A DNA stretch of 64,000 bases from Geodermatophilus telluris (GCF_900102745.1 NZ_FMZF01000003.1:186001-250000), one strand, 5' to 3'. Numbered from the stretch's first letter, positions 35,545 to 46,614 are shown. The notes: generated by a model from the sequence alone, not told the origin. Program-made: numbers and translations.

Positions 35545-36438
35545 TCAGGAGCCGGCGCGGCGCAGGTCGGCGCGGACCCTCCGGGCGAGGGTCTCGGTGG
35601 CCTTGAGGTTGCCCCGCCCGCCGAGCGCGGCACCGACGAGCAGCGGTGCCGCCGACCCGACGTTGCGCAGCATCCGGCGGGACAGCCGGCGCCGCAGCGC
35701 CCGGAAGCCCGCCGTCCCCAGCACCGCGCCGACGCCCTGCTGCGTGGTGCCCTCCACGGAGCGCTGCTGGGTCCAGCTGGACAGGTAGGCCAGGGCCCGG
35801 TCGCGGGGGTCGCCGGGCGCCGGGCGGCCGGCCAGCTCGTGCAGCTCGCCGAGGAGCACCACCTCGACCGCGGCCACGAGCAGCGTCTCGGCACCGAGCT
35901 CCAGCGGCAGGGCGACCAGCGACGGCGGGGCGAACCAGTGGGCGGCCGACAGGCCGCCGGTGGCCGCGCCGACGGCGGCCGTGACCCGGGAGGCCCGGGT
36001 GACGAGGGCGTCGGCGATCTCCTCGTCGCTGCGCCCGGGGTGCGCGGCCCGCAGCCGCGCGGCGTCGCGGATGGGCAGCCGGGGGGCCGCGGCGGCGAGC
36101 AGGTCGCCGAGGACGGTGCCCGGCGAGCGGCTCTCGTCGTCGGCCGCGGCGGGCGCGTCACCGCGGCGGGTGGCCGCCGAGGCGACCGCGCCGAGGACGT
36201 CGCGCAGCGTGCCGGCGGCCGAGCGCCGCTCGCCGTCGGGCGCGGCGTCGTCCGGCGCGCTGCCGAGCAGGCCGGCCACGGCGTCGGCGACGGCGCGGGC
36301 CGCCCGGCCCAGGCCGGAGTCCTCGGCCAGCCAGGCCGGCCCGCCCGCCGCGGCGTCCCCCGCCGTGACGGCGGGCTGCACCGGCCGCGGCGGCGGGACG
36401 TCCCGCGGTGCGGCCCTGCGGTCCCCGTGCTCGCTCAT
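35545..36438 (-). CDS. Hypothetical protein with hydrophobic segments
   Basis: A 297-residue protein that I cannot assign to a named family. Two moderately hydrophobic segments ([38 protein letters not shown]) lie in the middle and the ends are Ala/Arg-rich and acidic. It may associate with the membrane. Genes of this type occur upstream of dut in related Actinobacteria as far as I can recall. The ATG at 36438 has AGGAGG before it. No function is proposed. Confidence 0.65.
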   Translation of the reverse strand: MSEHGDRRAAPRDVPPPRPVQPAVTAGDAAAGGPAWLAEDSGLGRAARAVADAVAGLLGSAPDDAAPDGERRSAAGTLRDVLGAVASAATRRGDAPAAADDESRSPGTVLGDLLAAAAPRLPIRDAARLRAAHPGRSDEEIADALVTRASRVTAAVGAATGGLSAAHWFAPPSLVALPLELGAETLLVAAVEVVLLGELHELAGRPAPGDPRDRALAYLSSWTQQRSVEGTTQQGVGAVLGTAGFRALRRRLSRRMLRNVGSAAPLLVGAALGGRGNLKATETLARRVRADLRRAGS

Positions 36439-36462
36439 CGCCTGTCCTCCTGGTGGGTCACT

Positions 36463-36621
36463 GGAGCGGCCCCGCTGCAGGGGCCCGCGCCGAGCGTGGT
36501 GACGTGCTGGAACGGCCCCCTCGCAGGGCCCCGCCACCGAGCCTGGTGACGTGCTGGAACGGCCCCGCTGCAGGGGCCCGCGCCGAGCGTCAGCGAGGCG
36601 TGGGGGGCAGCGGGGTCCTTC
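36463..36621 (-). repeat. Stop-adjacent hairpin repeat, copy 2, with a triplicated arm
   Basis: The minus-strand reading starts AGAAGGACCCC just after the DUF4193 stop. The outer arm unit, starting GGAGCGGCC or GGAACGGCC, is repeated three times at 36463, 36509 and 36556 (46-47-base period) with only one right arm at 36601-36621. The GCCCCGCTGC and GCAGCGGGG parts pair. This looks like a copy expanded by tandem duplication. Confidence 0.7.
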
Positions 36622-36622
36622 T

Positions 36623-36925
36623 TCAGGCGGCGCAGTCGCGGCAGTAGAGCTGGTCGCCCTTGGTCGCGGCCAGCCGGCTGCGGTGCTGGACCAGGAAGCA
36701 GCGCGAGCAGGTGAACTCGTCCTCCTGCTTGGGCAGCACGCGGACGGTCAGCTCCTCGTTGGACAGGTCCGCACCGGGCAGCTCGAGGCTCTCGTTGAAG
36801 TCGGTCTCGTCGACGTCGACCGAGGCGGACTGCGCCTCGGCGCGCCGCGCCTTGAGCTCCTCGAGGGAGTCCTCGCCGAGCTCGTCGGCCTCGTTGCGGC
36901 GCGGGGCGTCGTAGTCGGTGGCCAT
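36623..36925 (-). CDS. DUF4193 domain-containing protein (zinc-ribbon-like)
   Basis: A 100-residue protein of the actinobacterial DUF4193 family, found near ppgK and sigA. It starts MATDYDAPRR, has acidic helices, and ends with a likely zinc site (FTCSRCFLV ... LYCRDCAA). The ATG has GGAGGAGGGG upstream. The homologues are of unknown function. The 297 bases upstream to the next gene show nothing coding. Confidence 0.87.
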   Translation of the reverse strand: MATDYDAPRRNEADELGEDSLEELKARRAEAQSASVDVDETDFNESLELPGADLSNEELTVRVLPKQEDEFTCSRCFLVQHRSRLAATKGDQLYCRDCAA

Positions 36926-37222
36926 GGGGTGTGCCCCTCCTCCGGGGTTCTCGCGGGCGGAACGCGCCCGCATCGTGCGACGGCGGCGAGGAGCGCCACC
37001 GTCCGGTCCGGCCGCCGGGGCGGCCGTGGGTTCCGGGACCGGCGTCCGCTCCCGGCGACCCCCCGTGGTCGGCCGGGTGCGGGACCGGCAGCCCCCCAAC
37101 GCCGTGCGGCCCCGGTTTGTGCCCGCCCGCGCGCGGGCGACACGCGGAGTCGCGGTGGGCTCCGCGACGGGGTCCGGACGGGCCGGTGGGGAGGCGGAGT
37201 GCCGGAGGTTACCCTGCGCCCC

Positions 37223-38269
37223 GTGTCGAGTCCCGTGGGTGCCGATCCCGCCGTCGTCGGCCCGTACCTCGCCTCCGTCCTGGGCGACGACCGCTGGCGG
37301 GAGGTGACCGTCGAGCTCATCGCCGCCGGCATGTCCAACCTCACCTACGTGGTGACGCCGGCCGGGGGGACGCCGGAGGAGTCGGTGATCCTGCGCCGCC
37401 CGCCGACGGGCGCGGTGCTCGCCACGGCGCACGACATGGCACGGGAGCACCGCGTGATCAGCGCGCTCGGCGGGACCCCCGTCCCGGTGCCGCGGACGCT
37501 GCACATGTGCACCGACACCGCCGTCCTCGGCGCTCCCTTCTACGTCATGGAGCGGGTGTTCGGCCTGCACGTCGTCGACCGCATCCCGGCGGGGTACGCC
37601 GACGAGCCGGCCCAGCGCCGCGCGATCGGCGAGGGGCTCATCGACGTGCTGGCCGACCTGCACGCCGTCGACCCCGGGGCCGTGGGCCTGGGCGACTTCG
37701 GCCGGCCGGAGGGCTTCATGGCCCGCCAGGTGCGCCGGTGGACGCAGCAGTGGGAGGCCACCCGCGACCGCGACCGCCCCGGTCTCGACGCCCTCGCCGC
37801 CCGGCTGGCCGAGACCGTCCCGGCGAGCCAGCGGACCGGGATCGTGCACGGCGACTTCCGGCTGGACAACTGCCTGCTCGACCCCGACCGGCCCGGCGGC
37901 GTCCGCGCGGTCCTGGACTGGGAGATGTCGACGCTCGGCGACCCGCTGGCCGACCTCGGGATGCTGCACGTCTACTGGCCCGAGGCCGGCGAGCCGAGCG
38001 TCGCCGGGCAGAGCACGGTCACCGCCCTCGAGGGCTTCCCCAGCCGCGCCGAGGTCGCGGCGCGCTACGCCGAGCGCAGCGGCCTCGACCTGGCCGACCT
38101 GCACTGGTACGTCGGGTTCGCCTACTTCAAGTTCGCCGCGATCGTGGCCGGCATCGTCGCCCGCTCGGCCGCCGGCGCGATGGCCGGCAAGGACACCGCC
38201 GGGTACGCCGACCGGATCGACCCGTGCGTCGAGCGGGGACGCGCCGCACTCGACGACGGTGTCCTCTGA
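37223..38269 (+). CDS. Phosphotransferase family protein (ACAD10/11 N-terminal-like)
   Basis: A 348-residue aminoglycoside-phosphotransferase-fold kinase. The catalytic loop is GIVHGDFRLDNCLLD and the metal loop VLDWEMSTLGDPLADLG. A nucleotide-binding part with ESVILRRPPTG is N-terminal. It resembles the kinase domain of ACAD10/11, which phosphorylates 4-hydroxyacyl-CoA; that function is inferred. The GTG at 37223 is seven bases after TACCCT (37210-37215), the leaderless pattern. The frame is open further upstream. Confidence 0.82.
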   Translation: MSSPVGADPAVVGPYLASVLGDDRWREVTVELIAAGMSNLTYVVTPAGGTPEESVILRRPPTGAVLATAHDMAREHRVISALGGTPVPVPRTLHMCTDTAVLGAPFYVMERVFGLHVVDRIPAGYADEPAQRRAIGEGLIDVLADLHAVDPGAVGLGDFGRPEGFMARQVRRWTQQWEATRDRDRPGLDALAARLAETVPASQRTGIVHGDFRLDNCLLDPDRPGGVRAVLDWEMSTLGDPLADLGMLHVYWPEAGEPSVAGQSTVTALEGFPSRAEVAARYAERSGLDLADLHWYVGFAYFKFAAIVAGIVARSAAGAMAGKDTAGYADRIDPCVERGRAALDDGVL

Positions 38270-38339
38270 GGCCCGCGGCCGACCGTAGGATCCGCGCGAC
38301 CCGGCGAGACCTGCCGGGCCGCCGGCGAGGAGGACGACC

Positions 38340-38876
38340 GTGAGCGTGGCAAGCGAGACGCCCCCGGTGCGCCCCCGGAAGGACCGCCGGCTGATCCCGC
38401 CGCTGGTCTTCCTGCTCGTGCTCGCGCTCGCCGCGCTCGGCGTGTGGTGGAAGGTGCTCTCCGACGCCAGCGCCCGGGAGGAGGCCACCGACGCCGCCTG
38501 CGCGACCGCCGAGGCCGCCCCGCCGTCGCTGGACCCCTCGACGCTGTCGGTGCGCGTCTTCAACGCCACCGACACCGCGGGCCTGGCCCAGACCGTGGCC
38601 GGGGAGCTGCAGCAGCGCGGGTTCGTCGTCGACGAGGTCGCCAACGACCCGAGCGGCCGCGAGGTCACCGGCCCCGGTGAGGTGCGCTTCGGCCCGGCCG
38701 GCCGCGACGCGGCCGCCTACCTGGCCCTGTTCCTCCCGGGCTCGGGCAGCTACCAGGACACCCGGGCCGACGCGCGCGTCGACCTGGTGATCGGCCCGGA
38801 CTTCCAGCGGCTGGCCTCGCCCGAGGAGGTCGCGGCCACCCTCACCCCCATCGCCAGCGCCGAGGCCGCCTGCTGA
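38340..38876 (+). CDS. LytR C-terminal domain membrane protein
   Basis: A 178-residue protein with a basic cytoplasmic lead, a single membrane helix (IPPLVFLLVLALAALGVWW, about residues 19-37) and an extracytoplasmic LytR_C domain (LSVRVFNATDTAGLAQTVAG, residues about 65-165). LytR_C domains lie on or near cell-wall polymer transferases; here the transferase part is absent. GTG start with GAGGAGGA. It ends in front of a hairpin repeat and is convergent with suhB. Confidence 0.8.
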   Translation: MSVASETPPVRPRKDRRLIPPLVFLLVLALAALGVWWKVLSDASAREEATDAACATAEAAPPSLDPSTLSVRVFNATDTAGLAQTVAGELQQRGFVVDEVANDPSGREVTGPGEVRFGPAGRDAAAYLALFLPGSGSYQDTRADARVDLVIGPDFQRLASPEEVAATLTPIASAEAAC

Positions 38877-38934
38877 CGGCCCCCTCGCAGGGGCCCGCCG
38901 CGAGCGTGCGAGCGGTGGGGGCGAGGGGGTCCTC
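38877..38934 (-). repeat. Stop-adjacent hairpin repeat, copy 3 (after suhB)
   Basis: Read on the minus strand, GAGGACCCCCTCGCC follows the suhB stop and pairs with GGCGAGGGGG-like sequence near 38880. An inner CGCTCG/CGAGCG part is shared with copies 1 and 5. It directly touches the LytR_C gene stop on the other strand. Confidence 0.65.
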
Positions 38935-39744
38935 TCAGTGGAGGCGGTCGAGGAGGGCGAGGAACGGCTCCGCCACCGTCTCCGGGACGGCGACGGCCAT
39001 CGGCTCGGCGAACGGCCGGCCGGGCAGGCCGGTGACGACCAGTCCCGCCTCGGCGGCCACCAGCGCACCGGCCGCGTGGTCCCACGGCTTGAGGTCGAGC
39101 TCGTAGTAGGCGTCCACCCGCCCGGCGGCCACCGAGCACAGGTCGAGGGAGGCGCAGCCCTGGCGGCGGATGTCGCGCACCTCCGTCAGCAGCTGCGCCA
39201 CGACCGCGCCCTGCGCCCGCCGCTGCTCCACCCGGTAGCCGAAGCCGGTGGCCACCAGCGTCTGGCCGAGGGAACCCGGCCGGTTCCCCGTGAGCCGCCG
39301 CGGTCCGGGGTCGGCCGGCGTGGACAGGAAGGCCCCGCCGCCGGCGGTCGCGGTGAACAGCTCGCCGGTGGGCACGTCGAGCACCGCCCCGGCCACCGTG
39401 GCGCCGTCCACCTGGGCGGCGATGGAGACCGCGTAGCCGCGCAGGCCGTAGAGGAAGTTCACCGTCCCGTCGATCGGGTCGACCACCCACCGCACGCCGC
39501 TGGTGCCCTGCCGGTCGGCGCCCTCCTCGCCGAGCAGCCCGTCGTCGGGCCGCGCGGTGAGCAGCCGCTCGGTGATCAGCCGCTCGGTGGCGGTGTCGAC
39601 GGCGGTGACGACGTCGGTGGGGCTGGACTTGACGTCGACGGCGGCCGCGGCCGACCCGCGCTCGCGGGCGACCAGGGCGGCCGCCTCCCGGGCGGTGGCG
39701 ACCGCGAGGTCGAGCAGGGCGGCGGACGGGGGCAGGGCACTCAC
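38935..39744 (-). CDS. suhB: Inositol monophosphatase family protein
   Basis: A 269-residue metal-dependent phosphatase of the SuhB/IMPase family. Metal ligands are in the GEEGA and DPIDGTVNFLYG motifs and the C-terminal LKPWDHAAGALVAAEAG. It dephosphorylates inositol 1-phosphate, a step toward phosphatidylinositol and mycothiol in Actinobacteria, or related sugar phosphates. The position next to ppgK and sigA matches M. tuberculosis suhB-ppgK-sigA. GTG at 39744; the longer frame gives no extra homology. Confidence 0.88.
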   Translation of the reverse strand: MSALPPSAALLDLAVATAREAAALVARERGSAAAAVDVKSSPTDVVTAVDTATERLITERLLTARPDDGLLGEEGADRQGTSGVRWVVDPIDGTVNFLYGLRGYAVSIAAQVDGATVAGAVLDVPTGELFTATAGGGAFLSTPADPGPRRLTGNRPGSLGQTLVATGFGYRVEQRRAQGAVVAQLLTEVRDIRRQGCASLDLCSVAAGRVDAYYELDLKPWDHAAGALVAAEAGLVVTGLPGRPFAEPMAVAVPETVAEPFLALLDRLH

Positions 39745-39805
39745 CCGGGCGATCCTGCCCGAGCGGCCGCCCCACCGTGCGGCGCCGGTCACTAGGGTGA
39801 CCGCC

Positions 39806-40552
<747 letters not shown>

Positions 40553-40619
40553 AGGAGGACCCTCCTGCCCCCCGGGCCGGCAAACGCTCGGCGCGGGCCC
40601 CTGCAGGAGGGCCGTTCCC
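40553..40619 (+). repeat. Stop-adjacent hairpin repeat, copy 4 (after ppgK)
   Basis: AGGAGGACCCTCCTGCCCC directly follows the ppgK stop, and GCAGGAGGGCCGTTCCC closes the stem near 40602-40619, with the CTCCTGC/GCAGGAG arms perfectly paired. It probably ends the ppgK transcript before the sigA promoter. Confidence 0.7.
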
Positions 40620-40694
40620 GGCGCGACGACGCGTCGGTCACCCTGCGGAGGGACCGGCTGACCTGGGGTGGTGTGGCAGCCCGTCCGGGCGAGC

Positions 40695-40738
40695 ACCACC
40701 GCGATGGCGGTGGTCACACTCCGTTCCGCCGCTACAAT
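40695..40738 (+). promoter_or_regulatory. Probable sigA promoter with an inverted repeat over the -35
   Basis: TACAAT (40733-40738) is a good -10 element. The -35 is weak (TGGTCA, 40711-40716, 16-base spacing) and overlaps a perfect 8-base inverted repeat ACCACCGC-GATG-GCGGTGGT (40695-40714), which could be an operator. The sigA leader would be about 165 bases. The 355-base gap also contains repeat copy 4; no gene is seen. Confidence 0.55.
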
Positions 40739-40907
40739 GGAGGAGCCCCAGCACGTCGCCACCCAGCCGGGAGTCATCCCCCGCCCGCGCCGCGGTCAAA
40801 CCCCGCGCCGGACCGGCGGCACTCCCCGCTCCGTGGTCACCGACCGGGGCCGCTGCCCGGAGCTCCACCCGCTCCCGGGGACGCACCCAGCACGGGAAGG
40901 AACCTGA

Positions 40908-42269
<1,362 letters not shown>

Positions 42270-42270
42270 C

Positions 42271-42334
42271 AGAAGGACCTCGCTGCCCCACACCGCTCGC
42301 ACGCTCGCGGCGGGCCCCTGCAGCGAGGCCGGCC
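42271..42334 (+). repeat. Stop-adjacent hairpin repeat, copy 5 (after sigA)
   Basis: AGAAGGACCTCGCTGCCCC begins one base after the sigA stop, and GCAGCGAGGCCGGCC closes it (42320-42334). The arms TCGCTGC/GCAGCGA pair, as do the inner CGCTCG/CGAGCG-type parts. Together with the hairpin at 42347 it makes a double terminator for sigA. Confidence 0.7.
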
Positions 42335-42346
42335 TCTCAGCTCGCT

Positions 42347-42378
42347 GACGGCCCCCGACCTGCGGGTCGGGGGCCGTC
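42347..42378 (+). terminator. Strong hairpin downstream of sigA
   Basis: GACGGCCCCCGACC (42347-42360) pairs perfectly over 14 bases with GGTCGGGGGCCGTC (42365-42378) around a TGCG loop, 78 bases after the sigA stop. Confidence 0.75.
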
Positions 42379-42768
42379 CGCCGTCCGGGTGACCCCCGGG
42401 TGCCCGTCGTGTCGCGGCCAGGTGTCGTCCCGGTCGCGCTGAGGTCACGATCTCACCCGCCCGGGCGGGCGGCGCGGTGTACGACGGCAGCGGCCGGGTA
42501 GACGGCGTAGCGTGGAGGACGTCGAGACAGCAGCGGACCCACGAGCCGGAGACCTGCCGGCGCACGGAACGACCAGCACCACCCAGACACACCGTTACCA
42601 CCCAGTGACGTCCCTGCTGACCCCCACCCACCCGCCCCACCGGTCACCCGCCCCCCATCCCGGGCGAGTCGGCCGACGGATCGGGAGGAACGGGAACACC
42701 GGGGCTCATCCTGGCGCTGTGCAGGAGGCCGATCCGCAGCCGCGGGTCCGTGCGGTAGAGAGCGAGTG
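42379..42768. other. 390-base gap without a gene upstream of DUF7455
   Basis: After the sigA terminator this stretch has no gene I can support; the frames in it are low-complexity. TAGCGT at 42508-42513 could be a -10 element for a long leader of the DUF7455 gene. A C-rich section (about 42580-42665) contains CCCACCCGCCCCACC-type runs. No riboswitch motif was recognised. Confidence 0.4.
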
Positions 42769-42993
42769 ATGACCCAGATGACCCAGACGCTGACGACGAC
42801 CCCCGCCGCCGACGACCTGGTCGTGCCCTTCCACTGCGACCGGTGCGGCGCGCTGGCCAAGGTGCGTGTCGTGCTCGCCAGCGGCAGCGACCTCGTCTTC
42901 TGCGGGCACCACGCTCGCGAGTACGAGTCCAAGCTCCGTGACATCGCCGTCGACATCATCGAGACGGACGGCGAGCAGCACCTCGCACGCTGA
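42769..42993 (+). CDS. Small zinc-ribbon-like protein (DUF7455 type)
   Basis: A 74-residue protein found near sigA in many Actinobacteria. Two cysteine pairs or Cys/His groups, FHCDRCGALAKV and LVFCGHHAREY, form a probable zinc site with a short helix following. The ATG at 42769 was chosen; a GTG one codon earlier is equally possible, and GAGAGCGAG precedes both. The function is unknown. Confidence 0.8.
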   Translation: MTQMTQTLTTTPAADDLVVPFHCDRCGALAKVRVVLASGSDLVFCGHHAREYESKLRDIAVDIIETDGEQHLAR

Positions 42994-43019
42994 GAGAGGC
43001 GCTATCGTCGCTCCCTGCG

Positions 43020-45440
43020 ATGAAGCCCTCACCCGACGACGCCGCCGGCGTCCCCGTTCCGCCTGACGCGGACGGGGAGCCGGCGGCTCCGTCGTTGTCG
43101 GGGACCCCCGGTCGACACGAGGACCCCGAGATGCCGCAGCACCCCGCCCCGCCCGCGCCCGCCCCGGACACCGCCGTTCCCGGCGAGCTCTCCGACGACA
43201 CCCGCCCGGTCCCCCGGGACCGCGGTCCCGTCGGTCCCGACGCGCCGCCTCCGCCGGCGGTGCCGGCCGTCCCGTCCACGGCGCCGGAGGCCCCGGGCAC
43301 CGCCGCCGAGGCGCCGCGGGTCGCGCCCACGGCCGGCGACACGCCCGGACCGGACGGCAGCCCGTCACCGGCCCCGGCACCCGACCCGGCACACGGCACC
43401 GTGGCGCTCCCCGACGGCCCGGTGGACGCGCACCCCACCGAGCCCGTCCCCACCGAGGCCGTCCCCGCGGACGCGACGGCGCGCCTCGACCCGGCCGCCA
43501 CGCCGCCCGCGGCGCCCGGCGCCCCCGCGGTCCCGCCGTCCCCCCGCACGGACGGTCCGGGAGACACCGCCGGCCCGGGAGACACCGCCGGCCCGGGAGA
43601 CACCGCCGGCCCGGCAGGTGGCGACGGCCCCCGGCGCCGCGGCTGGCGGCGGCCGGCCGTCCTCGCGCCCGTGGCGGTGCTCGCCGCGCTCGGCGTCGCC
43701 TACGGGGTCGACCTGCTGGTCGCCGGCGACCACGTCCCGCGCAACACCGTGGTGGCCGGGGTCGACATCGGTGGCCTCTCGCCCGCGGCGGCCGCCGAGC
43801 GGCTCGAGGAGGACCTGGCGCCCCGGGTGACCGCCGACCACGTGGTCGTGGCCGACGACGTCGAGACCACCCTCTCCCCCGCCACCGCCGGCCTCACCCT
43901 GGACGTCGAGGGCACCGTCGACGCCGCCGACGACCAGCCGCTCAACCCCTGGACGCGCCTGGTGTCGCTGGTCAGCGAGCGCCGGGTCACGCCGGTCATC
44001 ACCGGCGAGGAGACCTCGCTGACCGCGCAGGTCGACACCATCGCGACCCAGGTCGACCGCGTGCCGGTGGACGCCTCCATCGCCGTCGAGGGGACCACCC
44101 CGACGCTGGTCGAGCCGGTCGACGGCCGCACCCTCGACCGGGAGGGCGCCGCCGAGGCGATCACCGCCGCCCTGGCCGCCGGCGGGGACCCCGCCACCCC
44201 GATCGAGCTGCCGGTGGAGGTCCTCCCGGTGCGGGTCGGCACCGAGGAGGCCGAGCGGGTCCTCGAGGAGACCGTCACCCCCGCCCTCGCCGCGCCGGTG
44301 ACCGTGCGCAGCCAGGACGGCGCGGCCTCCGTCGACGTCCCGGTGGAGGCGATCGCCGCCTCGCTGACGTTCACCCCCGAGGACAGCGGCGAGCTCACCG
44401 TCGGCGTCGACCCCGCGGCACTGCAGACGGCGATGGGTGAGGACTTCACCGCGTTCGGCACCCCCGCGCAGGACGCCCGCTTCGAGATCGCCGGCGGCAG
44501 CGTCCGGGTCGTGCCCTCGGTGGACGGGACCGGTGTGGACCCGGCCGTGCTCTCCACCGAGCTGCTGGCGGTGCTGCCCGACCCCGCGCCGCGCACGGTG
44601 ACCGCCGAGCTCGGCCCGGTGCCCGCCGAGCTGACCACGCAGGAGGCCGAGGCCCTCGGGATCCGCGAGGAGGTCAGCTCGTTCACGACCACCACGGGCA
44701 ACAGCGCCAGCGGCACCAACATCCGCGTGGTGGCCGAGGAGGTCGACGGCGCGCTCGTGCTGCCCGGTGAGACCTTCAGCCTGAACACCTTCACCGGCCC
44801 CCGCGGGACCGCGCAGGGCTACGTGCCCGCCAACGTGATCAGCGGCGGCGCCCTGTCCACCGCGGTCGGCGGCGGCATCAGCCAGTTCGCCACGACGATG
44901 TTCAACGCGGTGTTCTTCGCCGGGCTCGAGGACGTTTACCACAAGCCGCACAGCTTCTACATCAGCCGCTACCCGGCCGGGCGCGAGGCCACGGTGTACG
45001 AGGGCCAGATCGACCTGCAGTGGCGCAACGACACCGAGACCGGCATCTACGTCGACACCCAGTGGACGCCGGGCGCCTCCGGCGGGTCGGTCACCGTGAC
45101 CTTCTACGGCACGCGCTACTACGAGGTGGAGGCCGTCGAGGGGCCGCGGCGCAACGTCCGCGAGCCCGCCGTGCAGGACAAGGTGGACGACGGCACCTGC
45201 ATCTCCCAGGGCGGCGCCCAGGGCTTCGACATCACGGTGACCCGCGTCTTCCGCGACCTGCAGACCGGCGCCGAGGTGCGGCGGGAGTCCTTCGACACCC
45301 GTTACGCCGCCGAGGCGGTCATCCGCTGCGTCCCGCCGCAGCCGGACCCGGCCGCACCGGTGCCCGCCCCGGAGGGCGCCCCGCCGCCGGCCGCGCCGTC
45401 GGCTCCCGGCCGCCGGCCGGGGCACCGCCGGACCCGCTGA
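43020..45440 (+). CDS. VanW family protein with peptidoglycan-binding-like repeats
   Basis: An 806-residue protein. Residues 1 to about 205 are low-complexity Pro/Ala/Asp-rich, including a three-fold GPGDTA repeat. A membrane anchor follows (VLAPVAVLAALGVAYGVDLL, about 219-238). The external part has PG_binding_4-type repeats (AGVDIGGLSPAAAAERLEED and later), then a VanW domain around TTTTGNSASGTNIRV, VLPGETFSLNTFTG and ISQFATTMFNAVFFAGL. VanW proteins occur in glycopeptide-resistance loci, but most actinobacterial copies are chromosomal cell-wall-linked proteins of unknown role; no van genes are nearby. Confidence 0.88.
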   Translation: MKPSPDDAAGVPVPPDADGEPAAPSLSGTPGRHEDPEMPQHPAPPAPAPDTAVPGELSDDTRPVPRDRGPVGPDAPPPPAVPAVPSTAPEAPGTAAEAPRVAPTAGDTPGPDGSPSPAPAPDPAHGTVALPDGPVDAHPTEPVPTEAVPADATARLDPAATPPAAPGAPAVPPSPRTDGPGDTAGPGDTAGPGDTAGPAGGDGPRRRGWRRPAVLAPVAVLAALGVAYGVDLLVAGDHVPRNTVVAGVDIGGLSPAAAAERLEEDLAPRVTADHVVVADDVETTLSPATAGLTLDVEGTVDAADDQPLNPWTRLVSLVSERRVTPVITGEETSLTAQVDTIATQVDRVPVDASIAVEGTTPTLVEPVDGRTLDREGAAEAITAALAAGGDPATPIELPVEVLPVRVGTEEAERVLEETVTPALAAPVTVRSQDGAASVDVPVEAIAASLTFTPEDSGELTVGVDPAALQTAMGEDFTAFGTPAQDARFEIAGGSVRVVPSVDGTGVDPAVLSTELLAVLPDPAPRTVTAELGPVPAELTTQEAEALGIREEVSSFTTTTGNSASGTNIRVVAEEVDGALVLPGETFSLNTFTGPRGTAQGYVPANVISGGALSTAVGGGISQFATTMFNAVFFAGLEDVYHKPHSFYISRYPAGREATVYEGQIDLQWRNDTETGIYVDTQWTPGASGGSVTVTFYGTRYYEVEAVEGPRRNVREPAVQDKVDDGTCISQGGAQGFDITVTRVFRDLQTGAEVRRESFDTRYAAEAVIRCVPPQPDPAAPVPAPEGAPPPAAPSAPGRRPGHRRTR
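43554..43607 (+). repeat. Three tandem 18-base units in the VanW gene
   Basis: Three units of GGNCCGGGAGACACCGCC (43554, 43572, 43590) encode GPGDTA three times in the disordered N-terminal segment. They are in frame and near-identical, as expected of a recent slippage-prone microsatellite-like tract. Confidence 0.85.
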
Positions 45441-45523
45441 GCACCTCGCCCGACCGGGCGACGACGGGCGTCCCCGGCCGCGCGGCCCGGCGGGCGCCCG
45501 CGTCGGGCGTGCACACTGGGCCG

Positions 45524-46600
45524 GTGAGCACCGTGCGGGCCGGCGGGCCGCCCCGCGCGGACGGGGCGGCCGGTCAGCCCACCGACGGCCCGCCGGCCCC
45601 GGTCGTGACCGCCTCGGGGGCGAGCCGCGCCGACGTCCCGCCGCCCGGACGCCTCGACCACTGGCCGGCCGTGGTCCGCGTGCCGCTGCAGGTGCTCGGC
45701 CGCACGGTGGCCAAGGCGTGGCAGGACCGCATCCTGGGGCTGTCCGGCGAGGCGGCGTTCTGGCAGATCCTGTCGGTGCCGCCGCTGCTGATCGCCCTGC
45801 TGGGCTCGCTGGGCTTCCTCGGCGACTGGATCGGCGCGGCGGCGGTGCAGACCGTCGAGGACACCCTGGTCGACGCCTCCAGCCAGGTGGTGACCGCCGA
45901 CGTCGTCGACTCGCTGGTCCGGCCCACCCTCAACGACATCCTGACCTCGGGCCGGCTGGACGTGGTCAGCCTGGGCTTCCTGCTCACCCTGTGGGCCGGG
46001 TCGTCGGCGACCGCGACGTTCATGAACACGATCGTCATCGCCTACGACCAGCGCGACGTCCGCGGCCCGATCCGCACCCGGCTGATGGCGCTGGGACTGT
46101 TCGTCGTGGGCCTGGTGCTCGCGGTGCTCATGCTGCCGCTGCTGGTGCTCGGGCCCGGCCTGCTCGTCGCGGTGCTGCCGCAGGACTGGCAGGGCACCGC
46201 CACGGTGCTGATCAACGCGGTGTACGTGCCGCTCGTCGTCGTCGGCCTGGTGCTGGCGCTCACGAGCTTCTACCACGTGATCCTGCCCCGGCGGCTGCCC
46301 TGGCACCGGCACCTGCTGGGCACGGTGCTGGCCGTCGGGTTCTTCGTCGTGGCGGCGACCGTGCTGCGGCTCTACGTCTCCGACATCCTGGTCGCCGCGC
46401 TGCCCTACGGGGCGCTGGCCACCCCCATAGCGGCGCTGCTGTTCCTGTTCTTCTTCGGCATGGCGGTGCTGCTGGGCGCCGAGCTCAACGCCGCCGTGCA
46501 GGAGCGCTGGCCCGCGCCGCTGCGCCGGCACACCCGGCGGGCCCAGCGCCGCCGGGCCGCTGAGCTGCAGGCCGAGGCGAAGCGCCTCGGCCTCGGGTGA
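45524..46600 (+). CDS. YihY/virulence factor BrkB family membrane protein
   Basis: A 358-residue membrane protein of the YihY/BrkB family, with six hydrophobic helices from about residue 85 to 335. Family marks are the ILGLSGEAAFWQILSVPPLLIALLG start, a LLTLWAGSSATATFMNTI stretch and the FFGMAVLLGAELNAAVQER end. A 50-residue Pro/Ala-rich leader precedes. Members are often misannotated as RNase BN; the role here is unknown, possibly envelope related. GTG start at 45524, 83 bases after VanW. Confidence 0.87.
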   Translation: MSTVRAGGPPRADGAAGQPTDGPPAPVVTASGASRADVPPPGRLDHWPAVVRVPLQVLGRTVAKAWQDRILGLSGEAAFWQILSVPPLLIALLGSLGFLGDWIGAAAVQTVEDTLVDASSQVVTADVVDSLVRPTLNDILTSGRLDVVSLGFLLTLWAGSSATATFMNTIVIAYDQRDVRGPIRTRLMALGLFVVGLVLAVLMLPLLVLGPGLLVAVLPQDWQGTATVLINAVYVPLVVVGLVLALTSFYHVILPRRLPWHRHLLGTVLAVGFFVVAATVLRLYVSDILVAALPYGALATPIAALLFLFFFGMAVLLGAELNAAVQERWPAPLRRHTRRAQRRRAAELQAEAKRLGLG

Positions 46601-46614
46601 GGCGGTGAGGCGCT

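Noticed and set aside
42379-42768. Small RNA or tRNA in the sigA downstream gap
   Set aside because: No cloverleaf, T-loop GTTCGANNC or strong terminator-bounded unit was found.
43020-45440. VanW gene as part of a glycopeptide resistance locus
   Set aside because: No vanHAX, vanRS or D-Ala-D-Lac ligase genes are nearby; the setting is a housekeeping chromosome region.
45524-46600. YihY gene as ribonuclease BN
   Set aside because: That old annotation is wrong for this membrane family; the protein has no metallo-beta-lactamase motifs.
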